In this document: one piece after another, positions 42,502 to 50,830 of the stretch | Layout of the letters: every line of letters starts with the position of its first letter | How positions within the stretch are numbered: position 1 is the stretch's first letter | From: Nocardia mexicana NBRC 108244 | GTDB lineage: Bacteria; Actinomycetota; Actinomycetes; Mycobacteriales; Mycobacteriaceae | DNA: 64,000 nt | Direction: 5' to 3' | Assembly (NCBI RefSeq): GCF_001613165.1 | Contig: NZ_BDBV01000033.1 | Span: 1-64,000, forward strand | The notes under the pieces: model-generated | What the model was told of the DNA's origin: nothing | The model's input: only the letters and a program-made list of their open reading frames with translations | Databases searched by the model: none | Program-made: the position numbers and the translations under genes

Positions 42502-43802
42502 GGGATCGTCACCGCCTGGGCGTCGAAGGGGCGGTCGGCCAGGTAGATACCGTCCGCGCAGGTCGCGCACCGGCCCGCGAGATGCGCGCGGACCTCGGCC
42601 TCGAATCGCGTGACCAGCGATGTCGCGACATTGGCCGCGCCGTCGAGGGTGCCGCAGGCCCCGCGCCCGCGCAGGACCACCGACCAGCGCCGCAGCCGGT
42701 CGACATCCGCCGTGGTGGCCCGGCCGTCACGCAGCGCCGAGGCGGCCGCGGCCATGGCGGCGGTGCCGTTGAAACAGGAGCCGCACTGCCCGGCGTTCTC
42801 GCGGTCGAAGTAACTCAGCACCGCCGCGGCGACAGCTACCGGGCATTCGCAGGTGAGCAGTGCGATCGCACCGCATCCGAGCCCGCTGCCGAGGGCGGCG
42901 AGTGATGTGTGATCCAAAGTGGCACCGAGTATTTCGCGGCCCGCCGGCCCGGCGAAGTAGCCGCCCATGAGCGCGCCGGACACCACCTCCGGCGAAACCC
43001 CGTGCAGGGCCAGCAGATCGGTGAACGGTATCCCGTGCGGCAGCTCGTACAGCGCCGGGGTTCGGCCCGCACCGGTGACCGTGGCCAGGAAGGTGCCGGG
43101 GGAGTCGGCCGTGCCGAGGGCGCGGAACTCCGCGCCGCCGTACCGGTGGACGAACGGCAGATGCGCGAGCGTCTCGACGTTGCTCACCGCCGTCGGTGCC
43201 CCGCCGACGCCCCGCTCGAACGGACGCGGTGGCTTGTCCGACGGTTTCGCCGGGCCGCCGTCGATCGCCCGAATCGCGGCCGTCTCCTCGCCGGCGACGT
43301 AACCCGGTGCGACAGTGACGAGTTCGATGGCGACCTCGGCGATGCCGGCCCCGTCGAGCTCGGTGAGCGCGGCGTCGATGCGCCGTGCGGACTCCTCGTC
43401 GGACACATACACGTACGCGCGACGGGCCCCGGCCACGGCGGCGGCCAACCGCAACCCGTCGAGCACCAGATGCGGCCGCTTACGCATCAGCCACTTGTCC
43501 TTGACCGAAGCCGGTTCTCCCTCTTCCCCGTTCGCCACGACGACCGTCGCGTCGCCGCGCAGGTGGGCATCGTGGACCGTGCGCAGCTTGACCGCGAGCG
43601 GAAACGCCGCACCACCGCGCCCGCGTAATCCGCTGCGCCGCACCGCGTCCAGCAAGGCGTCCGGGGAAGTCAGCGTTCGGTACCCGCCGTCGGCGCGGTA
43701 TTCGGCGTAGTCCTCCGTGTCGACCGACCGCAGCAGCCGCGGTACATACCCCGGCAGCGCGGCCACGGTGAGCTCACCGACAGACGCGAAAGTCTCTGGC
43801 AT
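42498..43802 (-). CDS. NuoF-like NADH-binding flavoprotein
   Basis: 434 residues of the NuoF/51-kDa-type fold: RRSGLRGRGGAAFPLAVKL (FMN site), ANGEEGEPASVKDKWLMRKRPHLVLDG, then SLBB-like region and the C-terminal cluster-binding segment GQCGSCFNGTAAM...RGRGACGTLDG. Compared with the usual ExCGxCxPC, the first Cys is replaced by Ala (ENAGQCGSC), so the iron-sulfur cluster may have a different ligand. Operon with the ferredoxin: an NADH-to-ferredoxin electron carrier is likely. Confidence 0.8.
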   Translation of the reverse strand: MPETFASVGELTVAALPGYVPRLLRSVDTEDYAEYRADGGYRTLTSPDALLDAVRRSGLRGRGGAAFPLAVKLRTVHDAHLRGDATVVVANGEEGEPASVKDKWLMRKRPHLVLDGLRLAAAVAGARRAYVYVSDEESARRIDAALTELDGAGIAEVAIELVTVAPGYVAGEETAAIRAIDGGPAKPSDKPPRPFERGVGGAPTAVSNVETLAHLPFVHRYGGAEFRALGTADSPGTFLATVTGAGRTPALYELPHGIPFTDLLALHGVSPEVVSGALMGGYFAGPAGREILGATLDHTSLAALGSGLGCGAIALLTCECPVAVAAAVLSYFDRENAGQCGSCFNGTAAMAAAASALRDGRATTADVDRLRRWSVVLRGRGACGTLDGAANVATSLVTRFEAEVRAHLAGRCATCADGIYLADRPFDAQAVTIP

Positions 43803-43851
43803 GAAAACCTCTTCGGATAGGAACTCGGTCATCGGGAAGAGCCGGAGGGGG

Positions 43852-43955
43852 TTCCCGGCCAAGACCGTGCCGGGAATGAGAAACGCACACCGATATCGCC
43901 GCTCGTACCTGGCAAGCGTCGCCGCTCGTTTTCCCGGCATGCTTTTCGCCGGGAG
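43852..43955. repeat. Inverted pair of REP-like palindromes
   Basis: Copy 43852-43876 has arms TTCCCGGC / GCCGGGAA around CAAGACCGT. Copy 43931-43955 has arms TTCCCGGC / GCCGGGAG around ATGCTTTTC, which corresponds to the reverse-complement orientation. The 54-bp spacer has no clear feature. They sit in the divergent gap between the NuoF-like gene (start 43802) and the plus-strand gene at 44002. Confidence 0.65.
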
Positions 43956-44001
43956 CCGTGGTGATGGCCGGGGCTGCCGTGACGGCGTTAGGGTGGCGGG
44001 T

Positions 44002-44475
44002 ATGAGAACTGCTGTGGTGCGGATCGATGTCGACCCGGCGGGGGAGCTCAGTACCGAGCAGGTCGCACACGGTGTGGGAGTGCTGCGGGGGGCGGCCGGA
44101 ACGCTCGGGGCCGAGGTGCTCGACAATGATGTGACGGGGAAGGCGCCGCACCGGCGGGAGATTCAGGTGCTGGTCACCACCGCGGATGTCGATGCCGCCA
44201 TCGGCGAGGCGGTTCGGTTGTGCGCCAAGGCATTCGGTACCGAGCCGGTTGCGGGGGTGGTGACGTTCGTCAGCCGGGGAACCGACGACGACGCCCACGG
44301 CGTGCTCGCCGGATTCGGGATGAGCGGGGACGTCGTGCGGGAGCCGGGGGAGGACGGCGTCGACGTCGTGTACGTGACGCTGCCCCGGGCCGACGTGGCG
44401 CGGGTGGGGGAGAGCCGCATTCACACCGCGCTGGAGGCGTCGCTGAACAGCGAGGTCCGGATCCGGACGCGGTGA
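44002..44475 (+). CDS. Conserved hypothetical protein
   Basis: 157 residues. Alternating beta/alpha pattern, starting MRTAVVRIDVDPAGELSTEQVAHGV and containing EIQVLVTTADVDAAIGEAVRLCAKAFG and VVYVTLPRADVARVGESRI. No motif is recognised. GTG/ATG choice is clear (ATG 44002) although the frame is open further upstream. It is convergent with the hydrolase at 44520 and so is transcribed alone. Confidence 0.55.
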   Translation: MRTAVVRIDVDPAGELSTEQVAHGVGVLRGAAGTLGAEVLDNDVTGKAPHRREIQVLVTTADVDAAIGEAVRLCAKAFGTEPVAGVVTFVSRGTDDDAHGVLAGFGMSGDVVREPGEDGVDVVYVTLPRADVARVGESRIHTALEASLNSEVRIRTR

Positions 44476-44519
44476 CCGGCGCGGACGGGCCTCGTGACCT
44501 GGTAGCGGATGACCGTCCA

Positions 44520-45386
44520 TCAACTGTCCAGAAAAGACAGGATCGCCGGAGCCGCCTGGACCCAGGTGTCGAAGAGGTTGTAGTGCCGCACCTTTCCCGA
44601 TCCGCGGTCCTCGACCGCGCGCTCCCAAGCGTCCTCGGGCCACGGCGGATCGATCAGCGTGCAACCCTCGATCAGGCAGCTCACCTCGAGCGACGTGCGC
44701 TTGGGATGGTCCAGATCGTGCGCGCCGCCGCGAATGATGAGGGTGGGCACGCGAATTCGGTCGAACATCTCGTCGTCGACCCCGGCGATGGTCTGCCCGG
44801 GCTTGGGGACGTAGGCGTTGAGCCACCGCAGCGACAGCTTGATGAACTCGTCCCGGTCCAGCTCCAGCAGGCGCTGCTTGTTGTCCGGATTCTGCTCGAC
44901 GCGCTCGCGCCACTCCCGCATTCGCAGCAGCGCCTCGATCCCGCCGCCGCGCACGGCCTGCAGGCTCGGAAGTACGTAGTACGCACCGAGATTGAACAGC
45001 CCGTACACCCCGCCGACGATGTTCCACAGCGCCAACCCGGTGACCCGCTCGGGGTAGAGCATGGCGGTCAGCATCGAATCCCGCGCCCCGCCGGAGCCCC
45101 CGGCGAGCACGCACGGTCCGAGATCCAGCGCGGCCAGGAGGCCATCGAGGGTCTCTGCGCGCATATGTGATTCGGACTGCCCGTGGAACTGCACATCGGA
45201 AGCGCCGCAGTTGGGCCGATCCCACAGCAGTACCGAGTATCCGCCCGCGACGAGCGCCTCGGCCAGCGGGCGCAGCCCGGCCACGTCCATCCCGAACCGC
45301 CCGCCCGGCGTCAGCACCACGAGATCGCCTGAGTTGCCGAGGATTTCATAAACGACCTTGCCGCCGTTCACCACCACCGTGGGCAT
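44520..45386 (-). CDS. Alpha/beta hydrolase
   Basis: 288 residues. Nucleophile elbow GGSGGARDS near residue 97, and upstream NSGDLVVLTPGGRFGMDVAG with the oxyanion-hole region. Conserved acid and His expected in VPTLIIRGGAHDLDHP. The ATG at 45386 has AGGAGG upstream, so the longer frame is not needed. Relatives cleave C-C or ester bonds in catabolic pathways. The 129-bp gap to the Rieske gene is larger than others in the operon; an internal promoter is possible. Confidence 0.8.
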   Translation of the reverse strand: MPTVVVNGGKVVYEILGNSGDLVVLTPGGRFGMDVAGLRPLAEALVAGGYSVLLWDRPNCGASDVQFHGQSESHMRAETLDGLLAALDLGPCVLAGGSGGARDSMLTAMLYPERVTGLALWNIVGGVYGLFNLGAYYVLPSLQAVRGGGIEALLRMREWRERVEQNPDNKQRLLELDRDEFIKLSLRWLNAYVPKPGQTIAGVDDEMFDRIRVPTLIIRGGAHDLDHPKRTSLEVSCLIEGCTLIDPPWPEDAWERAVEDRGSGKVRHYNLFDTWVQAAPAILSFLDS

Positions 45387-45515
45387 CCGACCTCCTGATC
45401 CTCGACTCGCTCTCTCCCGGTGCGCTTTCCGTGCCGCATGCTGATCTCTCAGCCCTGTCCCGGCACACAACCCGTGCTGCGGGTCCTCCGCTCGGCCCGT
45501 GCGTGCCCCGTACCG

Positions 45516-45902
45516 TCAGGCCAGCACGACCACCGAGTCGCCCACGACCCGTACCGGATACGTGCGAATACTCCACTCCGGCTTCACCGCGGTCGTCCCG
45601 GTCGCCAGCTCGAAACCCCACTGGTGCCACGGGCAGTAGATGAACTCCTGGTCCCGCACCATGACCTGATCGCCGGGAACGGATTCGTCCACGACGGTGC
45701 GGCCCCGGGCCCGCCCCGAACACAGCGGCCCGCCCTCGTGCGGACAGTAGTTCGCGATGGCGTAGAAGGTGCCGCGGACGTTGTAGACGCCCACACCGTG
45801 CCGCCCGATCGGCACCACCTTGGACGAGCCGGGCGGGATCTCGTCGACCGTCGCCACGACGTGCTCACGTCCCTGGGCGAGCGGCTGCTGCGGATCGGTC
45901 AT
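45516..45902 (-). CDS. Rieske 2Fe-2S ferredoxin-like protein
   Basis: 128 residues. The two cluster-binding motifs are CPHEGGPLC and CPWHQWGFELATG (CxH...CxxH), so the Rieske cluster should form. Start ATGA overlaps the amidohydrolase stop by 4 bp. It may be an electron carrier for the P450 in the same operon or for a dioxygenase encoded elsewhere. No oxygenase alpha subunit is in the window. Confidence 0.85.
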   Translation of the reverse strand: MTDPQQPLAQGREHVVATVDEIPPGSSKVVPIGRHGVGVYNVRGTFYAIANYCPHEGGPLCSGRARGRTVVDESVPGDQVMVRDQEFIYCPWHQWGFELATGTTAVKPEWSIRTYPVRVVGDSVVVLA

Positions 45903-47047
45903 CACAGCACCCGCCGCTGCCCGTCGACGGCGGGCACCGACTCCGGAAGGTGATAGGTCGCAATACCGTTGCGGTACATGACATTGTCGCGGGCCGACAC
46001 CGGCAGGTGCTTCACGAGCCAGCGCGGATCGTCGAAGGTCCAGTGCGGGTAGTCCGAGGAGTACAGCAGGATCCGGTCGGCCGACATCCACTCGAAGGCG
46101 CGGGTCAGTTCGGTCTTGTCGTCCGGATAGTCCAGCGGCTGGGTGGTGAACTTGATGTGCTCCTTCACGTATTCCGAAGGCTTGCGCCGGATCCCGGTGA
46201 AGGACCCGCGCGCCGCGTAGATCGCGTCCATCCGCCACATGAGCGGCAGGATCCAGGTGAAGGCGTGCTCCACGAACACGATGCGCAATGCGGGGAAGCG
46301 GTCGAACACCCCGTCGAAGATGAGGCTCATGATCTGATTCGCTGCCAGCAGCGAGTAGGTGACCATGAAATCGTGGTTGTAGCTGGGGAATCCGACCGGC
46401 GGCATGGGCATCGTCTCGTACGCGCCGCGGCCGAGATGGCAGCTCACCACGAGGTCGTGCTTGGTGGCCGCCGCCCAGATCGGGTCGTACCTCGGATCAC
46501 CCCACGACGGGCGTGGCTCGGCCTTGATAAGGATCTGCGCCATGTACGGATGCCCGGCCCAGTGCTCGATCTCCCGCACCGCACCCCGCGGATCATCGAT
46601 CGCGGCGCAGATCGACCCGCGCCACCGCTGATGCCAGTTGTGCGTCGGGTCCAGCCAGTGGTTGGCCAGCCAGTGGTTGACGCCCGTCGCCATCGCCTGG
46701 GTGGCCTCCGGCAGCCGCGTCGCCTTGACCGTCGGTTCCAGGATCGCGATATCCGATCCGGCCTCGACGATGAGCTGCCGGAACGCGAGTTCCGGGTCGC
46801 TGCCGGGAAATTCGCCGCCCTCGGGGAAGGCGTCGGCCCGCATCGCGTAGGTGTGCGCGTAGTCGGGGGCGTCGTAGATGATCGTGTCACCGACCCGATG
46901 GCTCAGGAAGAAATCGGTCCGGAACGGTTCGGGGATGTACTCCACGAGTTCCCCGCGGCGCGGCACCGGGTGCACGTCCGAGTCGACCACGCGGACGGCG
47001 ACCTGTTCGGGTGCGGGTGCGCGGTGCTGCCCGTGAGCCAGCGTCAT
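45902..47047 (-). CDS. Amidohydrolase 2 (ACMSD-like) family protein, intact metal site
   Basis: 381 residues. DSDVHPVP (metal motif), conserved SCHLGRG, FVEHAF and SSDYPHWTFDDP with the catalytic Asp. The ATG at 47047 has GGGAGACG upstream. Overlaps the Rieske gene by 4 bp and follows its paralog at 47058 by 10 bp. Likely acts on an aromatic acid or cyclic intermediate; probably works with the paralog. Confidence 0.85.
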   Translation of the reverse strand: MTLAHGQHRAPAPEQVAVRVVDSDVHPVPRRGELVEYIPEPFRTDFFLSHRVGDTIIYDAPDYAHTYAMRADAFPEGGEFPGSDPELAFRQLIVEAGSDIAILEPTVKATRLPEATQAMATGVNHWLANHWLDPTHNWHQRWRGSICAAIDDPRGAVREIEHWAGHPYMAQILIKAEPRPSWGDPRYDPIWAAATKHDLVVSCHLGRGAYETMPMPPVGFPSYNHDFMVTYSLLAANQIMSLIFDGVFDRFPALRIVFVEHAFTWILPLMWRMDAIYAARGSFTGIRRKPSEYVKEHIKFTTQPLDYPDDKTELTRAFEWMSADRILLYSSDYPHWTFDDPRWLVKHLPVSARDNVMYRNGIATYHLPESVPAVDGQRRVL

Positions 47048-47057
47048 GGTCGTCTCC

Positions 47058-48182
47058 CTAGTCCGGACCGGATGGACTCGGCGCGGCGGCGGCGCGGGGG
47101 ACATCGATCCCGTAGAGCCGGGACGCATTGCGCCACAACACTTTTTCCCGCTGCTCGGCGGTGAGCGCGGACGGCAGCGCGGCGACGTCGCCGCAGTGCC
47201 GGTGCGGATAGCTGGAACCGAACATCACCATGTCCTCCTTGCCGGTGAATTCCAGCCACTCGGAGGCGAATTCGGTGTCGCCGGGCCCGTCGAGGCCGCC
47301 CTGCACGAAGTAGACGTGACCGGGCAGGTAGTCGCTGGGCATGCGCGGCGCCCACGGCGTCTGCTCCAGATGCGGCCGGCCGAAGGTGTCCATGCGCCAG
47401 ATGAAGGGGGTGAGCATATCCGCCGCCCCGTCGGCCCAGACGAACTTCAGCTCCGGTATCCGCTCGAAGACGCCCTCGGCGATCATGTTCATCAGGTGAT
47501 ACACGTAGTTCAGCGACATGAAGCCGAGGTACTGCTCGTAGGTCCGGGGGTGTCCGGACGGCGTGGGCGGTAACCCGATGCTCTCCCCGGTCTCGATATG
47601 CGCGGCCACCGGCAGCCCGGCCGCGGCCGCCGCCTCCCACACCGGCCAGAACTGCGGTTTGCCGTACAGTTCGCGCGACTGCAGCGGGACGCCGACCTGC
47701 ACCACGCCGGGATGCCCTGCCCACCTGTCGATTTCGCGCAGCGCGCCGGGAACGTCCTCCGGGTTGACGCGGATCGTGCCCCGGTACCGGGACGCGAACC
47801 GGTTCGACTCCAGCCACCGCGAGACCATCATCTCGTTGTGGGCGGCGAGCACGGCGGTGGTCAGATGCCGGTCCGGCAGGATGCCGCGGGTCATCGGATG
47901 CAGCACCGCCACGTCCACGCCGCGCTCGGAAAACAGCTGCTCGCCCACGAATTCGGGATCCGAGCCCGGATAGCCCCTGCCCGGCCCCCGCTTACTCGGC
48001 CCCCGCGTGCCCTCCGCGTACTCCCCGCCCGGCGCGCCGTACCAATCCATTTCGACGTCCGGGATGCCGCGGCTGGCGAACGGCTCGCGCAGGAAACCGC
48101 GCATATCGCGGTTCGAGCCGAAGAAGATGTGCACGCTGGCGTCGACGACGGGAACGGCACTGCCGCAGGGCTGCTGCCTCAT
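47058..48182 (-). CDS. Amidohydrolase 2 (ACMSD-like) family paralog with altered catalytic residues
   Basis: 374 residues. Same fold as the neighbour: N-terminal VVDASVHIFF, HIETGESIG, FVWADGAADML, and FGSSYPHRHCGD. The usual catalytic Asp of SDYPH is Ser (SSYPH), and the first metal motif reads DASVH. This suggests a catalytically weak or inactive subunit that may pair with the intact paralog. Start overlaps the P450 stop by 4 bp (ATGA). Confidence 0.8.
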   Translation of the reverse strand: MRQQPCGSAVPVVDASVHIFFGSNRDMRGFLREPFASRGIPDVEMDWYGAPGGEYAEGTRGPSKRGPGRGYPGSDPEFVGEQLFSERGVDVAVLHPMTRGILPDRHLTTAVLAAHNEMMVSRWLESNRFASRYRGTIRVNPEDVPGALREIDRWAGHPGVVQVGVPLQSRELYGKPQFWPVWEAAAAAGLPVAAHIETGESIGLPPTPSGHPRTYEQYLGFMSLNYVYHLMNMIAEGVFERIPELKFVWADGAADMLTPFIWRMDTFGRPHLEQTPWAPRMPSDYLPGHVYFVQGGLDGPGDTEFASEWLEFTGKEDMVMFGSSYPHRHCGDVAALPSALTAEQREKVLWRNASRLYGIDVPRAAAAPSPSGPD

Positions 48183-49543
48183 TCGATGCGCGCCCGATCG
48201 GGCCGCTCCGTCACGGGTGCGGCGAGTTCCTGTGTGTCGCAGATCTTCTGCAACTTCTCCAAGGTCTCCTCGAGGCCGGGACCCAGCCGCGGCCCCGGCG
48301 TGAAGGTCGCGGGCAGTTTCCGCATGCCCTGGATGACGCCGATGGTCTCGTAGTGCACGGTCCCCTCGGGATCGCAGCGGTAGTCGGGCATCCGGTCCAG
48401 GACGGCGGTGAGCATCGACTTGAACACGGTGCGCGCCACGTTCGATCCGATGCAGCGGTGAATTCCGAGACCGAAGCTGAAGTGCCGGTTGCCCTTCCGG
48501 TCGAGGACGACCTCGTTCGGATCGGGGAAGACCTTCGGATCCCGGTTCGCCATCGCCCACGACAACCACAGGCGCTCACCCTCTTTGAACCGCGTGTTCT
48601 CGGCCTCGAAGTCGGCGGAGATGGTGCGGCCGTCGCCCGGGGCGGGGGTGAAGTAGCGCAGGAACTCCTCGGTCGCCGAATCGAGCAGGTGCTCGCGTTC
48701 GTCGCTGAGCATGCGGCGCTGATCCGGATGCTCCGACAGCCATTCCAGCGCATGCGCGGTGAGCGCGGTGGTGGTGTCGAAGCCGCCGCCGATGATCAGG
48801 CCCAGCATGCCGAGGATCTCGAGATCCGGCGCGGGCTCGCCGTCTATCCGCAGCTCGAGCAGGCCGTTCACCAATCCGGGGCGCGGATTCGCCTTGACGT
48901 CGATGAGGTTGTTCAGCAGATCCAGGCCCATGGCCCGGTGCATCTCCGCGACCCGCGGCATATCCGGTGAATCCTCGGGGGTGTACACCGCCGCATGGAC
49001 CGGCTCGCTGTACATCGACCACTGCCGCAACGGGATTCCGAGCATGGCGAGGGTCAGCACGGCCGGGACCACATTGGCGAGGTCGTCGACGAAGTCGATG
49101 TGCCCGCTCTCGATCTTCTCGTCGAGGGCGGCCCGCACGATCTCGTCGACGACCGGCTCCCAGCGCTTGACCGCGGCGGGGGACAGGTACGGGTTGAGGG
49201 CCTGCCGGTAGGTCCGGTGCTCGGGATCGTCCATCTCCAGAATGCCGCCCCGCACCGCCTGCACACGCTGCGCGGTGGGGATCGAAATTCCCTTGTACCC
49301 CTTGCGTTCCCCGTTGAGATCGTGGTCGTTGGAGACGTGCGGGCAGCGGGCGAGTTCGAAGACCGCGGCGCTCCCGGCGGCCACCCAGTGCCCGTCGTAG
49401 GTCTCGCTCCAGGCGACCGGGCACCTGGCCTGCATGTCCTGGGTGATCTCCACGAACCGGTGCCGGTATTCGGGGGTGTGCCGGTCGAAGTGGTACCGGT
49501 TCCGCTTGCGGTCCGGGTCGGCGAGTGTCTCGTCGATGGTCAC
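48179..49543 (-). CDS. Cytochrome P450
   Basis: 454 residues. Motifs: I-helix GGGFDTTT, ExxR in TEEFLRYF, heme-binding FSFGLGIHRCIGSN (Cys ligand) and the meander region. Hydroxylates a lipophilic substrate; electrons may come from the Rieske or 3Fe-4S ferredoxin genes nearby. Gene order SDR-P450-amidohydrolases-Rieske suggests oxidation of an alcohol/ring substrate. 27-bp gap to the SDR. Confidence 0.92.
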   Translation of the reverse strand: MTIDETLADPDRKRNRYHFDRHTPEYRHRFVEITQDMQARCPVAWSETYDGHWVAAGSAAVFELARCPHVSNDHDLNGERKGYKGISIPTAQRVQAVRGGILEMDDPEHRTYRQALNPYLSPAAVKRWEPVVDEIVRAALDEKIESGHIDFVDDLANVVPAVLTLAMLGIPLRQWSMYSEPVHAAVYTPEDSPDMPRVAEMHRAMGLDLLNNLIDVKANPRPGLVNGLLELRIDGEPAPDLEILGMLGLIIGGGFDTTTALTAHALEWLSEHPDQRRMLSDEREHLLDSATEEFLRYFTPAPGDGRTISADFEAENTRFKEGERLWLSWAMANRDPKVFPDPNEVVLDRKGNRHFSFGLGIHRCIGSNVARTVFKSMLTAVLDRMPDYRCDPEGTVHYETIGVIQGMRKLPATFTPGPRLGPGLEETLEKLQKICDTQELAAPVTERPDRARIE

Positions 49544-49570
49544 GATATCTTTCCCTCCGCTCCCCGCAGG

Positions 49571-50431
49571 TCAGATGTGGTAGTCGTACGACTTCAGATA
49601 GCCACCACCGTCGACGCGCATCTGCATTCCGGTGACGTACCGGGACTCCTCGGAGGCCAGGTAGACCACGGCGTTGCTGATGTCCTCGGGCTCGACGTAC
49701 GGGATGCGCATCGCCTGCTGCACACCGAAGACCGGCTCGGCGTCCGCGCGGGTCGGATGTTCGAGGTCGGGGCGGAACGAGCGGTACATCGGCTCGCTCT
49801 GCAGCATCGGGGTGTTGCAGTTGGTGGGGTGCACGACATTCGCGCGGATGCCCCGCGGCGACAGCTGGCGGGCCAGCTCGTAGACATAGGCCGTCAGCGC
49901 GCGCTTGGAGTGCACGTACGCCATGCCGCCCGGGTCCTGGCCCGGGTTGTCGATCTTGGAGATATCGATCAGCGAGGCGGTGGAGCCGGTGGCGATGATC
50001 GAGGCGCCCTCGGAGAGATGTTCCAGCGACACCTGGATGGCGTTGATGGTGCCGATCAGATTGGTGTTGATGACATCGACCCACGCCTGCATCTGCGGCT
50101 GGCCCTTCATTCCGGCGACCCCGGCCTGGGCGACGACGATATCGAGCCGCCCCAGTTCGCGGATGCCGTCCTCCAGTGCCGTCCGCAGCTGTTCGGCGCT
50201 GCGCACGTCGGCCTTGGCGGTCACCGCGCGACGCCCGGTCTTGGCGACCAGGTTGGCGGTTTCCTCGAGGTCCTCGGGCCGCGCCAGCGGGTATCCGATG
50301 GTGGCGATGTCCTCGCACAGATCGATCGCGATGATGTCGGCGCCCTCCTCGGCGAGGCGGACCGCATGACTGCGGCCCTGCCCACGCGCGGCGCCGGTGA
50401 TGAACGCGACCTTGCCCTCGACACGTCCCAC
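49571..50431 (-). CDS. SDR family mycofactocin-dependent oxidoreductase
   Basis: 286 residues. TGAARGQGRSHAVRLAEEGADIIAIDL and the insertion CEDIATIGYPLARPEDLEETANLV are the signature of the mycofactocin-associated SDR class, which keeps NAD bound and uses mycofactocin for turnover. Catalytic GSTAS and YVHSK are present. GTG 50431 is preceded by AAAGG. First gene of the six-gene operon to 44520, in a divergent pair with the acyl-CoA synthetase at 50831. Confidence 0.9.
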   Translation of the reverse strand: MGRVEGKVAFITGAARGQGRSHAVRLAEEGADIIAIDLCEDIATIGYPLARPEDLEETANLVAKTGRRAVTAKADVRSAEQLRTALEDGIRELGRLDIVVAQAGVAGMKGQPQMQAWVDVINTNLIGTINAIQVSLEHLSEGASIIATGSTASLIDISKIDNPGQDPGGMAYVHSKRALTAYVYELARQLSPRGIRANVVHPTNCNTPMLQSEPMYRSFRPDLEHPTRADAEPVFGVQQAMRIPYVEPEDISNAVVYLASEESRYVTGMQMRVDGGGYLKSYDYHI

Positions 50432-50544
50432 AGCTGAGCCTTTCGTTCTCTCCGGTCGCGACGGCGGTGCCCCCGGTGGATCGCCGCCGCGCCCGAGGGT
50501 GCGGCGGCGGGTACGCACGACAGGGGTCACCGGGCCGTTCACTT

Positions 50545-50561
50545 GCAAGAATTTTCCTTGC
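50545..50561. promoter_or_regulatory. Palindrome GCAAG-N7-CTTGC
   Basis: Perfect inverted repeat with five-base arms around AATTTTC. It resembles the CAAG-extended form at 52364 but with a shorter spacer. It lies in the divergent gap of the SDR/P450 operon. Confidence 0.45.
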
Positions 50562-50568
50562 AGTAGAT

Positions 50569-50583
50569 GAGAACGTTACTCTT
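50569..50583. promoter_or_regulatory. Operator-like near-palindrome GAGAAC-GTT-ACTCTT
   Basis: Two mismatches from the consensus GAGAAY-N3-ATTCTC. 138 bp upstream of the SDR start at 50431. Confidence 0.45.
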
Positions 50584-50713
50584 GCAGATCCTGTGCCGCA
50601 AGGTTTTCGGCACGTGACCGCCCGGGTGCCCGTCGCCGATTCGATTCCTATAAATCCACTGGACCACCGGAGACTCCGAAGGCCCTCGGTGAATCTGTGA
50701 CTCTCTTTGAGTG

Positions 50714-50728
50714 AGAACGCTATTTTCG
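50714..50728. promoter_or_regulatory. Operator-like near-palindrome GAGAAC-GCT-ATTTTC
   Basis: Matches the motif except for one base in the right arm. About 100 bp upstream of the acyl-CoA synthetase start (50831), so it probably belongs to that operon. Confidence 0.5.
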
Positions 50729-50830
50729 TCAGTGTCAGCTATGGGTGCATCCGGTGGTGAGTTCGGCCCGCCGACGGCGGGTGGTGCGGACGCGGAGAGC
50801 GCCCAGCTTCCGAAGCGAGGGAGAGCCCCG

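Larger units (their letters stand above)
50432..50830. other. 399-bp divergent regulatory gap
   Basis: No gene is supported. It contains the three operator-like sites at 50545, 50569 and 50714. The plus-strand frame that reaches from 50711 to the synthetase start is not used because GGGAGAG precedes the ATG at 50831. Confidence 0.6.
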
